Assembly: GCA_014377425.1 (NCBI GenBank)
Contig: JACMPQ010000085.1
Coordinates: 1 to 64,000, forward strand
Reading direction: 5' to 3'
Length of the DNA: 64,000 bases
From: Microbacteriaceae bacterium
Lineage (GTDB): Bacteria; Actinomycetota; Actinomycetes; Actinomycetales; Microbacteriaceae
Numbering within the stretch: the stretch's first letter is position 1; every line of letters begins with the position of its first letter. A program made the translations under genes and the position numbers. The notes under the pieces are model-generated. The model was not told the DNA's origin. It ran no database searches and saw only the letters and a list, made by a program, of their open reading frames with translations. This document shows, in pieces, positions 55,785 to 64,000 of the stretch.

Positions 55785-58700
55785 ATGATCGGGTGGCTGC
55801 GCGGACACCTTTCGCTCGTCGTAACCACAAGCAGTGCGCTGGTCGTGGGAATTCTGATATCGACGCTGGCCGTAATTTCCGGGGGCTACGACCGACAGCG
55901 CTATCAACTGGGTGACGGATCGGTTTGGGTGGCCAACAGCGCGCGGCAGGTGATCGGCCGAGTAAACACCGAGATTGAATCCCTCGACACCGTTGTGCCT
56001 TCCGGCGGGCGAGATCTCACCGTGGTGCAGCACGGAGAAACCGTGCTCGCCGTTGACGGGGTTCGCAATACCGTCGAGGTGGTGGATGCGGCGACCGCGA
56101 CGGTCGCGGTGAGTGTGGCGCTGCCCGCGCCAGTGAGCCCGGCTGGAGTGAGCGCTGCGGCAGGCAGCGGCGCAGTCAGCGCGCCAGCAACCGATCCCGG
56201 CGCCGCAACCAGTACCGTCGCGCTGGCCGGAGACAACGTGGTCATCCACGCCGCGCGAACCGGCCAAATCTGGATTCTGCCGCTCGCGGCGCTCAAAACC
56301 TTCGATGCGGCAGTTGCCCCCACCCTCACCGTGGGCAACAATTCGGTGCTGAGCGTCAGCCCGCGCGGCATCCTGTTTGCCTACTCCGCCGCGGGAAAAG
56401 TCGTATATCGGCTGGATGCGGCAGCCTCCGTGGGTTCGGTGCAGGGATCCGCGGTGACGCGCACACCGGTCACTTTTGGCCAAGTGGATGCGGGGCCGGC
56501 CGCCGAACCGCTCGCCATCACCTCGGTTGGCGGGCAATGGGTGCTGCTCAACCGAGCCACCGGCGTGCTGCTGCTGGCGGGGCATCCGGAACGGCCAATC
56601 ACCGGCCTAGTCGCTAAAGATTCCTCGGTGCTTCAGGGCGCGATCGATGACGGAGTGGCGGTAGTGGTGGCGTCGAGCGTTGGGCTGCGGTCGGTGCCGC
56701 TCGACGGATCGGCCCCCTCCGAGTTGTTAGCAACAACTTCGAACAATCCGGGGGTTGGCGGGGTTGCGGTGTCACCGATCATTCGCGCCGGATGCCTCTA
56801 CGCGGCCTGGTCGGCGGGGGCAAGTTTCGTGCACTGCGCCAACGCGCGCTCCACAATAAGCCGTCTTGACGGCGTTCCCGGCGACGCCGGCGCGCTGGTT
56901 TTTTCGTCCAACGGCGACCGCGTGTTGTTGAGCGATCCCCGGGCCGGGCGTAGTTGGGCCGTGCAGAACGGGGGAGCGGTGATCGACAACTGGGCGAAGT
57001 TGATCGCGGCGAGCCGGCCGGAAGCACCGGTCGACCACAACACGAGCGACACCCCACCGGTGTTGGAGAAGGTGCAGCAGCCGCCGGTGGCCGTGAACGA
57101 CGCGTTTGGGGCGCGGCCTGGCCGGGTTACCGTGCTGCCGGTGCTGCTGAACGACTTCGACGCCAACGGGGATGTGCTGGCGGTCACCGAGACGACCCTG
57201 CCGCAGTTCGCTAGCACCGGTATCAATGCCGGCTCCGACACCGGTGGCCAGCCGGTGGCCACGCTTAGTCTCATCAGCGATCGACAGCAATTACAGTTCA
57301 GCCTGACGGCAGCGGCATCCGGGATTATCAGTTTTGGCTATACCGTGAGTGATGGGCGTGGTGGAACAGCGTCGGCGCAGGTCACGGTGACGGTAAAGCC
57401 CGACACCGAAAACTCCGCACCGGTACAGCGCCGGGAGACTAGGGCGCTCGTTGCAAGTGGCGGTCGGGTGAGCGTTCCGGTGCTCGGCGACTGGGTTGAC
57501 CCGGAGGGGGATCCTCTATATCTCAGCGCCGCTATCGCCGCGGCTCCGAACACGCTCACCTTCACCCCACTCGGCGAGGTCGATTTTCGAGATGGCGGGG
57601 CAAGCCAAGCTAGCGGGTCAAGCGGAGATGGTCGTACGAGCGAGGTGACGCTGCGGGTCTCCGATTCGCGGGCCGAGGGCGCCGGTGTGCTGCGCATTAC
57701 GGCGTCGCCCTCCGGCCAAAGCTCGCTGATTGTCGAGCCATTTTTGGTGAACACCACTGTCGGGCGCACCGTCACCATCGAGCCGCTGCAACACGTGCGC
57801 GGTGGCAGTGGGGAAATTAGACTCACCGCGGTACCGGCAAAGCCGGGGTCCACCATCGAGCCAAGGCTCGCGGTCGGAACTTTTCAATTTTCCAGCGTCA
57901 ATGCCGGCACGCACTACCTCGACTTTGTCGTCACCGACGGCACTCAAACCGCAACCGGCGTTGTGCGAGTGGATGTGTCGGCACCGAGCGACGCGAACGC
58001 GACACCGCTCACCGTGCCGCACACCGTATTCATCCGCGCACTCAGTCAGCAAACCGTGGAGCTTTCGGCAAGCGATATTGACCCGGCCGGAGGTGTTCTG
58101 CTGGTAACCGGTGTCGCCGAGATGACCGCGGCGTCGGGCATCAAGGCCGAAATTCTGGATCATCGTGCGGTGCGCATCACCCTCACGGCGCCGCTCACCG
58201 CGGGTCCCGTGGCGGTGGGCTACCGCGTGTCCAACGGTCTTGCCGAGGCTGCCGGGGTGATCACCGTGGTACAGATCGCCGATCCGCTGCGCCGCCAACC
58301 GCCGGTGGCGAACGACGACACCGCCACCGTGCGAGTGGGGGATGCCATCAGTATCCCGGTACTGCAAAATGACAGCCAGAGCGACGGCGAGCTGAGGCTG
58401 AGTTCGCGGCTGGTGCGTGATGTACCAAGCGGCTCGGGGCTGCTCTTCGTGTCGGGCAATCAGCTGCGTTATCTTGCCCCAGAGACCCCCGGAAATTTCA
58501 GTGCCGTGTACGAGGTCTCGGGCCAAGACGGGCAGGTGGCTCAGGCGCAGTTGAACATCGCCGTACGGGAGGTGGTGGCGGCGAGCAATGCCGCGCCGGT
58601 TCCATTAACGGTTACCGCTCGCGTGGTTGCCGGAGGCTCGGTTCGGGTGCACATTCCGCTGAGCGGTATCGATCCGGATGGCGACTCGGTGCAGTTGCTC

Positions 58701-61700
58701 GGACAGCAAAGCAACCCGCAACGCGGAGCAGTGACGGCCATCGGCGCAGACTATTTGGATTACACGGCCGGGCTCTACTCCGCCGGAACCGACAGCTTCA
58801 GCTACACGGTAGGGGATTCGTTCGGGGCGCGGGCGTCGGCCACGGTGCGCGTCGGCATCATGGCTCCGCAAAACGGCTCGAGCAACCCGGTGGCGCTCGC
58901 CGACGAGGTGCGCTCGCGCCCGGGCATCACGGTGACCGTGCCGGTGTTGGCCAACGATTTCGATCCGGATGGTGGCGACCTGAGCGTCACCGCAGTGGTG
59001 GTGAGCACCGCCGGCATCCGTGCCGTCATCACCGGAACCTCGGTGCGCATCACCCCGCCGCGCACCCCAGGACGCTACGGGTTGGTCTACACGATCGCAA
59101 ACGAGTTGGGCGGCACGAGCTCAAATTTCATCACCGTCGTGGTCGACCCGCTGGCGCCGGTCGCCTCCCCGGTTGCCGCCGACACCGTGCTCGCCCTGAG
59201 CGACATCTCCCGCAGAGACACGGTGACCGTCGATGTGCTCAGCAACGTCACCTTTTCGGAAGGGGCCGTATCTTCCCTCACCCTTCAACTTGTCCCCTCG
59301 GCCGGTGGCTCAGATCGCTCCACCGCGCGGGTCACCCCGAATAAGCGAATCACGGTGACCCCTGCCGCCCGCCGCCAAATCATCCCCTTCGCCGTGGCGA
59401 ACCCCGAAGACCCCACGGCAGTCGCCTACGCCTTCATTTGGGTCCCCGGGTTGGACGAGGCTCTGCCCCAGCTCAACCGGTTGGCGGCCCCGCTCACGGT
59501 AGTCAGTGGTGAGTCGCTGCGAATTGCGGTGAACGACTATGTGATCGCCGCAGCCAACAAGCGGGTGCGATTGGTGTCTCCCGGTGCGGTTCAGGCCAGC
59601 CATGCCAACGGCGATCCCCTCGTGGTCGACGACACCACCCTGCTGTTCACCTCAGCTCCGGGGTACTTCGGTTTAGCGTCGATCGCTTTTGAGGTGACGG
59701 ATGCCGCGGCGCTCGCCGACCCGCAGGCAAAGAACGCCACCCTCGTGCTTCCGATCGTGGTGCTGCCGCGCGTCAACCAGCCTCCGGTGTTTTCCGGCGG
59801 CGTGATCAGTTTTGAACCGGGGGAGCAGAAAACGATTGACCTGGCACGGCTCACCAGCTACCCGGCACCGGGCAATCCGTCAACGCTGCGGTTCAGCATC
59901 ACCGGGGCGAACCCCGCAGACTTCGACGCCGTAATCACGGGGTCGTTGTTGAGTGTCTCCGCCCGGAGTTCAGCCGCGAAGGCTTCCTCCTCTTCGCTGT
60001 CCATTGCGGTGGGGGATGACGCCCAGGCGGGCATCACCGGGCGGCTCACGCTCAACGTTGTGGCGTCCACCCGCCCGCTCGCCCAGCCCGTGGCCGACAT
60101 CGTGATTGCGCCGCGGGGCCAGGTAACGCGTTTCGATCCGCTTACCAACGACGAAGCGACCAACCCGTTTCCCGGCACGCCGTTGCGCGTTGTCGATCTC
60201 ACGGCCGGTTCCGCCCTACCCGCGGGGGTTTCTTACACCCTGGCATCCGACGGCACGGTGTCGGTGACAGTCGGCCCCGATGCCGCACCGGTCGACACCA
60301 CACTGCAATATCGGGTGGCCGACGCCACGGCAGATCCCACCCGTGAAAGCTACGGCAGCGTGCGCATCTCGGTGCAGGATCGCCCCGATACTCCTTTAGC
60401 GCCCGATCGAGCGGATGCCAGCTACCGGGAGGGCGAACTCACCCTGCGACTCACTCCGCCCGCGGCCAACAATGCGCCGATCCTCGGCTACCGGGTGGTG
60501 AGCGGCAGCAACGGGGGCTATAGCGCGCAGTGCGGCACCGCCCTACGCTGCGTGTTGAGCGATCTGATTCCCGGTCAACGCTACGAATTTGCCGTGATCG
60601 CGACCAACTCGGTGGGAGACTCGGCGCCGAGCGCGCTCAGTACCCCGCTGAGCGCTGACTACCTGCCTGCAGCTCCCGCCACCGTGAGCGCGGTACCCAC
60701 CGGGTCGAACCCGGCAGGCGCGGCACTACTGATCAGCTGGTCAGCGGTCGCCGACCCGAGCCGCGGCAGCCCGGTGAGCGCGTACGCGGTTACGGTGACC
60801 GGGCCCGCTGTTCAGTACAGCACCCTGCTGCCGGCCACGGCGACGGCGTTTGAGACCACCGCCAGTAACTCCCTAGTGGCCAACGCCCTTTACGTGGTCA
60901 CGGTGTCGGCGCGAAATGATGCGGCGGTGCTGAGCGCCGGTGAGTGGCGCCTCACCGCCGCGCCACCGGTCGTGACGATCGGCCCGCCGCTGACCCCGGC
61001 CGGAGGGGTCACCGCGGTCTCCCGCGGCCGGGCGGGAACCATCGTGCTGAACTGGGCGGCGAGTGACCCTAACGGCGCCGAAGCGGTGCGCTACTCGATC
61101 GGCCGCTTCGAGGGCCCGCCGCCGGAGAGCCCCTGCGCCAGCCCACCCGCGGCGCGCGGTCTCGATGCGGGAAGTGGTGCTGCCGCGGTTCAAAGCGGTT
61201 GGTCCGACACCCGGGTTGTCGACGGCGTCAGCTACAGCTATGTGCTCTACAGCGAGAACGTTTTGTTTTGTACGGCCACGGCGTCGGCGGCGGTAGAGAG
61301 CCGCGCGGCACCGGGGGGAGCCACCGGCGAGACCGCGGTAGTCACCCGAGATGGCAAAGCCGATCTGCGGGTGGTGCGGGTGGGGGTGTCATCCGGAATC
61401 GCCGCCCGCTTTCAGGTGCGGGTGAGCGGGGGCGCCTGGGTCGATACCGCCGGCGGCAATTGGCTCACCTCGGCGGCCGACTCAAGCGTCTACGGCACCC
61501 CGCAGACGGTGACCTTTCGCGGCTGCCGGGATGACTCCGCAGAGCTGTGCGGCACCGAGAGTGCCGCGCAAACCCTTCGACCGGTAAACCTGCGGGCCAC
61601 CATTGACTCCTGCGTCGTGGGCGCAGTGCCGCAATCGACCGCACCGGTCAACACCCATAGTCCGCAGCTGCGCTTTCACTACTCGTACAACGACGGTTCT

Positions 61701-61943
61701 TCGCTGAGCAACCGGTGGAGCCCCTTCGTGACGGATGCCGCAGCGCCCCCACCGGCCCCCATCGGCTCCGGCGTCACCCGGGTACGGCTGCAGGCCGAGG
61801 TGAGCTTCGACCCGGGTGGCGGTGCGGGGGCCTCCACGACGCGAGACGACGGCTTCGACGAAGCGAGCTGCGACCCAGCACCCGCAACGACGGCGCCCGC
61901 AACGACGGCGCCCGCAACGACCCGAAAGGTAATTACCCGATGA
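55785..61943 (+). CDS. Giant N-anchored surface protein, tandem Ig-like and FN3 domains
   Basis: 2052 residues. One N-terminal membrane helix (about 10-32) anchors it; there is no LPXTG. Residues about 40-420 look like a beta-propeller-type region (VWVANSARQVIGRVN, LTVVQHGETVLAVDG). From about 430 to 1500 come tandem Ig/cadherin-like domains with the NDxDxDGxxLxV signature: VLLNDFDANGD near 445, VLGDWVDPEGDPL near 562, VLQNDSQSDGEL near 857, SGIDPDGDSVQL near 958, VLANDFDPDGGDL near 1053. About 1530-1840 hold three fibronectin III domains, and the end has PATTA repeats. Likely a long extracellular fibre or adhesin. Its stop overlaps the MoxR start. Confidence 0.88.
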   Translation: MIGWLRGHLSLVVTTSSALVVGILISTLAVISGGYDRQRYQLGDGSVWVANSARQVIGRVNTEIESLDTVVPSGGRDLTVVQHGETVLAVDGVRNTVEVVDAATATVAVSVALPAPVSPAGVSAAAGSGAVSAPATDPGAATSTVALAGDNVVIHAARTGQIWILPLAALKTFDAAVAPTLTVGNNSVLSVSPRGILFAYSAAGKVVYRLDAAASVGSVQGSAVTRTPVTFGQVDAGPAAEPLAITSVGGQWVLLNRATGVLLLAGHPERPITGLVAKDSSVLQGAIDDGVAVVVASSVGLRSVPLDGSAPSELLATTSNNPGVGGVAVSPIIRAGCLYAAWSAGASFVHCANARSTISRLDGVPGDAGALVFSSNGDRVLLSDPRAGRSWAVQNGGAVIDNWAKLIAASRPEAPVDHNTSDTPPVLEKVQQPPVAVNDAFGARPGRVTVLPVLLNDFDANGDVLAVTETTLPQFASTGINAGSDTGGQPVATLSLISDRQQLQFSLTAAASGIISFGYTVSDGRGGTASAQVTVTVKPDTENSAPVQRRETRALVASGGRVSVPVLGDWVDPEGDPLYLSAAIAAAPNTLTFTPLGEVDFRDGGASQASGSSGDGRTSEVTLRVSDSRAEGAGVLRITASPSGQSSLIVEPFLVNTTVGRTVTIEPLQHVRGGSGEIRLTAVPAKPGSTIEPRLAVGTFQFSSVNAGTHYLDFVVTDGTQTATGVVRVDVSAPSDANATPLTVPHTVFIRALSQQTVELSASDIDPAGGVLLVTGVAEMTAASGIKAEILDHRAVRITLTAPLTAGPVAVGYRVSNGLAEAAGVITVVQIADPLRRQPPVANDDTATVRVGDAISIPVLQNDSQSDGELRLSSRLVRDVPSGSGLLFVSGNQLRYLAPETPGNFSAVYEVSGQDGQVAQAQLNIAVREVVAASNAAPVPLTVTARVVAGGSVRVHIPLSGIDPDGDSVQLLGQQSNPQRGAVTAIGADYLDYTAGLYSAGTDSFSYTVGDSFGARASATVRVGIMAPQNGSSNPVALADEVRSRPGITVTVPVLANDFDPDGGDLSVTAVVVSTAGIRAVITGTSVRITPPRTPGRYGLVYTIANELGGTSSNFITVVVDPLAPVASPVAADTVLALSDISRRDTVTVDVLSNVTFSEGAVSSLTLQLVPSAGGSDRSTARVTPNKRITVTPAARRQIIPFAVANPEDPTAVAYAFIWVPGLDEALPQLNRLAAPLTVVSGESLRIAVNDYVIAAANKRVRLVSPGAVQASHANGDPLVVDDTTLLFTSAPGYFGLASIAFEVTDAAALADPQAKNATLVLPIVVLPRVNQPPVFSGGVISFEPGEQKTIDLARLTSYPAPGNPSTLRFSITGANPADFDAVITGSLLSVSARSSAAKASSSSLSIAVGDDAQAGITGRLTLNVVASTRPLAQPVADIVIAPRGQVTRFDPLTNDEATNPFPGTPLRVVDLTAGSALPAGVSYTLASDGTVSVTVGPDAAPVDTTLQYRVADATADPTRESYGSVRISVQDRPDTPLAPDRADASYREGELTLRLTPPAANNAPILGYRVVSGSNGGYSAQCGTALRCVLSDLIPGQRYEFAVIATNSVGDSAPSALSTPLSADYLPAAPATVSAVPTGSNPAGAALLISWSAVADPSRGSPVSAYAVTVTGPAVQYSTLLPATATAFETTASNSLVANALYVVTVSARNDAAVLSAGEWRLTAAPPVVTIGPPLTPAGGVTAVSRGRAGTIVLNWAASDPNGAEAVRYSIGRFEGPPPESPCASPPAARGLDAGSGAAAVQSGWSDTRVVDGVSYSYVLYSENVLFCTATASAAVESRAAPGGATGETAVVTRDGKADLRVVRVGVSSGIAARFQVRVSGGAWVDTAGGNWLTSAADSSVYGTPQTVTFRGCRDDSAELCGTESAAQTLRPVNLRATIDSCVVGAVPQSTAPVNTHSPQLRFHYSYNDGSSLSNRWSPFVTDAAAPPPAPIGSGVTRVRLQAEVSFDPGGGAGASTTRDDGFDEASCDPAPATTAPATTAPATTRKVITR
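61881..61921. repeat. 15-bp tandem repeat at the 3' end of the giant gene
   Basis: cccgcaacgacggcg at 61881 and 61896, with a partial third copy at 61911; encodes PATTA repeats. Confidence 0.85.
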
Positions 61944-62908
61944 CAATGACTGCGGAGCAGGCCGAACACTTTGTGGCAACTTTCACGCGTCTGGTTGACA
62001 ACGTTGAAACGGTGCTCATCGGCAAGTCGCTGGTGATTCGGCTGGCGTTCGCCACCCTGCTCTCCGACGGCCACCTGCTACTCGAGGACTTTCCTGGCAC
62101 CGGCAAAACCTCGCTCGCACGGGCTATTGCGCAGAGCGTTTCCGGGGTGAGTAACCGCATCCAGTTCACCCCCGACCTGTTACCGGGAGACATCACCGGG
62201 GTGAGCGTCTACGACCAGCGCAGTGGCGATTTCAGCTATCACCGCGGTCCGATCTTCGCCAACATCGTTCTGGCGGACGAAATCAACCGGGCGAGTCCGA
62301 AAACGCAGTCTGCGCTGCTCGAGGTGATGGAGGAGTCCACCGTCACCGTCGACGGCACTACGCATCCGGTTCCCAACCCGTTCATGGTGATCGCTACCCA
62401 AAACCCGATCGAGCAGGCAGGCACCTATCGCCTGCCCGAGGCCCAACTCGATCGCTTTCTCCTCAAAACCTCAATCGGGTACCCCGACCACGCCTCCACC
62501 CTTCGCATTCTCGAAACCGCCGATCTCAAAGCGCATGAGCGCACCCTCGATCCGGTCGCAAGCGCCGCCGAAATCGCGGCGATGACCGTGCTCGCTCGCA
62601 CCGTACACGTCGACGCCTCCATCAACGACTATGTGGCACGTTTGGTCGAGGCCAGTCGCTCCACCGCCGAGGTGCGCCTCGGAGTCTCGGTTCGCGGTGC
62701 GCTGGCACTGATTCGCTGCGCAAAGACCTGGGCGGCGGCATCCGGTCGTCACTATGTGGTTCCGGATGACATCAAAGTGCTCGCCTCGGCCGTGCTCGCT
62801 CATCGGCTGTTGCTCGACGCCGAAGCGGAGTTTGACGGCGTGACCGCGCCGAGCGTCATCGCCCAATTGCTGCTGGAGATCGCGCCGCCGAGTCAGCGGG
62901 GGAGCTAA
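61940..62908 (+). CDS. MoxR family AAA+ ATPase
   Basis: 322 residues. Walker A EDFPGTGKTSLARAIA near residue 48, Walker B IVLADEINRASPKTQSALLEVMEE near 109, sensor-type IATQNPIEQAGTYRLPEAQLDRF near 153. MoxR ATPases act as chaperones that load or mature partner proteins; genes for them pair with DUF58 proteins, as here. ATG overlaps the giant-gene stop (ATGA), so the two are coupled. DUF58 gene follows four bases after the stop. Confidence 0.95.
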   Translation: MTMTAEQAEHFVATFTRLVDNVETVLIGKSLVIRLAFATLLSDGHLLLEDFPGTGKTSLARAIAQSVSGVSNRIQFTPDLLPGDITGVSVYDQRSGDFSYHRGPIFANIVLADEINRASPKTQSALLEVMEESTVTVDGTTHPVPNPFMVIATQNPIEQAGTYRLPEAQLDRFLLKTSIGYPDHASTLRILETADLKAHERTLDPVASAAEIAAMTVLARTVHVDASINDYVARLVEASRSTAEVRLGVSVRGALALIRCAKTWAAASGRHYVVPDDIKVLASAVLAHRLLLDAEAEFDGVTAPSVIAQLLLEIAPPSQRGS

Positions 62909-62912
62909 GCGC

Positions 62913-64000
62913 GTGGCGACCGAGACCACGACCCGCAGTCGCACCCGCACCCGCACCCGCACCCGCACCCACAGTCGCGCCCGCACTCGCACCCGCACTG
63001 GGCGTTTCGCGGGTCGGGTGACCCCACTCGGCTGGACCCTGACCTTCACCGTTCCCGTTTTCCTTGTTGCGGGGTACCGCCTGGGGCTCACCGAGCTGAT
63101 CGTGCTCGGCTTTTCGGCGCTCACCCTGTGCGTAATTGCGCTGGCCCACCTGCTCAGCTCTACAGCGCTGTCGCTCAGGGTGACGCCTTCGGAGTCGCGC
63201 GTGGTGTCCGGAACCCCCGCCCGGCTACAGCTGACGGTAGTCAACAGCGGCGCTCGCCGGAGCCTGCCGCTCTTGGTAGAGCTGCCTATTCTCGCGAAAT
63301 CGAAGCAACTGGAAGTCGTGAGCATCCGGTTTCCGTTGCTGGCGCGCGATTCAGAGCGTGTGCAGGAGGCTGTGATTCCCGCGCGTGAACGCGGTCACTA
63401 CCAAATCGGTCCGGCGCGATCTGTGCGGGCAGATCCGGTAGGGCTGCTGCGACGGGATGTTCTCTGGGGCGGTGCGGTCACACTGCGCGTGCATCCGATC
63501 ACCCTCGCCATTACGAGTGCGGATGCCGGCCTGCTGCGCGATCTGGAGGGCAAAACCTCGCGCGCCATCACCGACAGTGACGTGTCATTCCACTCGTTGC
63601 GGGAATACCTTCCGGGCGATGCCCGCCATCACATCCACTGGAAGAGTTCGGCCAAAACCGGTACCGCCATGGTGCGGCAATTCGAGCAGACGCGGCGCAG
63701 TCGAGTTGTGGTAATTCTGAGTTTCGCCGCAGGCGACTACGGCAGCGCCGAACAGTTTGAGCTCGCGGTGAGTTGTGCCGGTTCTCTCGCGCTGCGCGCT
63801 CTGCGGGCGGCGGGGGAGGTTCAGGTTGTGGTGGGCGCTCGGGCAAACATCCGGTTTCTCGATGCGCGGACGCCACTCCGGTTGCTCGACGAGCTCTCGG
63901 AGGTCGACCTCGCCGAGTCGGCGCTGAGCCTGCGCACTGTCGCAGGGCTGGTCACCCGTCGCGTGGAGGCGATCTCGGTGGCGTACCTGATCTGTGGGTC
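62913..64000 (+). CDS. DUF58 domain protein, 3'-truncated by window edge
   Basis: About 362 residues visible, open to the end of the window. N-terminal Arg/Thr repeat (RTRTRT from a cgcacc hexamer repeat), two membrane helices (about 37-77), then an Ig-like part and the DUF58 block REYLPGDARHHIHWKSSAKTGTAMVRQFE near residue 229. GTG at 62913, four bases after the MoxR stop. Paired with MoxR as in many bacteria, where such proteins are thought to join a membrane assembly with transglutaminase-like partners. A transglutaminase-like gene would be expected next. Confidence 0.88.
   Translation, partial: MATETTTRSRTRTRTRTRTHSRARTRTRTGRFAGRVTPLGWTLTFTVPVFLVAGYRLGLTELIVLGFSALTLCVIALAHLLSSTALSLRVTPSESRVVSGTPARLQLTVVNSGARRSLPLLVELPILAKSKQLEVVSIRFPLLARDSERVQEAVIPARERGHYQIGPARSVRADPVGLLRRDVLWGGAVTLRVHPITLAITSADAGLLRDLEGKTSRAITDSDVSFHSLREYLPGDARHHIHWKSSAKTGTAMVRQFEQTRRSRVVVILSFAAGDYGSAEQFELAVSCAGSLALRALRAAGEVQVVVGARANIRFLDARTPLRLLDELSEVDLAESALSLRTVAGLVTRRVEAISVAYLICG
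62938..63000. repeat. Hexamer repeat at 5' end of DUF58 gene
   Basis: Consecutive and slightly diverged copies of cgcacc (about nine). Encodes an alternating Arg-Thr N-terminus before the first membrane helix. Confidence 0.8.

Noticed and set aside
61942-62908. MoxR start further upstream in the same open frame (61715)
   Set aside because: It would overlap the giant gene by over 200 bases; the ATG at 61940 gives the normal family length.

Overview
The window is about 64 kb of GC-rich chromosomal DNA from an actinobacterium. Gene order (argS-lmeA-lysA-hom-thrC-thrB-rho-prfA-prmC-sua5-wecA-atpI-atpBEFHAGDC), a Rho with a very long low-complexity insert, GTG/TTG starts and an MshA-like glycosyltransferase all fit Micrococcales, most likely Microbacteriaceae. 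The genus is not assigned. No prophage, insertion sequence or CRISPR array is visible.

Layout. 1-1014: an Asp23/Gls24 envelope-stress cluster running off the left edge; the first ~110 bases look like a degraded foldback copy of the next ~110, probably an assembly artefact. 1.2-11.7 kb: housekeeping and accessory metabolism (PAP2 phosphatase, SRPBCC, SDR, MshA-like glycosyltransferase, flavoprotein reductase, crotonase, arginase-like, F420/NADP oxidoreductase-like, glycerate kinase, TetR). 11.7-15.8 kb: an eroded stretch with a frameshifted secreted-protein pseudogene, a secreted TAP-type hydrolase, the last ~40 codons of a sugar ABC permease behind an alcohol dehydrogenase, and tRNA-Arg(CCG). 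15.9-18.1 kb: PdxH-like oxidase, transglutaminase-like protein, lipoprotein.

18.2-40.4 kb is the conserved core: argS, lmeA, the aspartate-family amino-acid operon (lysA, hom, thrC, thrB, with overlapping stops and starts), rho-prfA-prmC, a small Cys-containing protein, sua5, a WecA-type phosphotransferase, then atpI and the complete F1Fo ATP synthase operon closed by a strong terminator. 40.5-47.1 kb: yaaA, an ogt-tag alkylation-repair pair, an aldo/keto reductase, a polar amino-acid ABC transporter and a VOC protein. 47.2-53.1 kb: a PEP mutase-like enzyme and a probable putrescine catabolic locus (lrp-aminotransferase-FAD oxidase, divergent from an aldehyde dehydrogenase). 53.2-64.0 kb: PP2C phosphatase, membrane Ser/Thr kinase, a 2052-residue surface protein, a MoxR ATPase and a DUF58 protein that runs off the right edge. 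This last cluster looks like one phospho-regulated cell-surface system and is the most interesting part of the window.

Two patterns recur. At least ten genes have a TAnnnT or CAnnnT box exactly six bases before the start codon, the signature of leaderless transcripts; this helped choose starts. Many 15-18 bp tandem repeats occur in intergenic gaps and in disordered coding segments.
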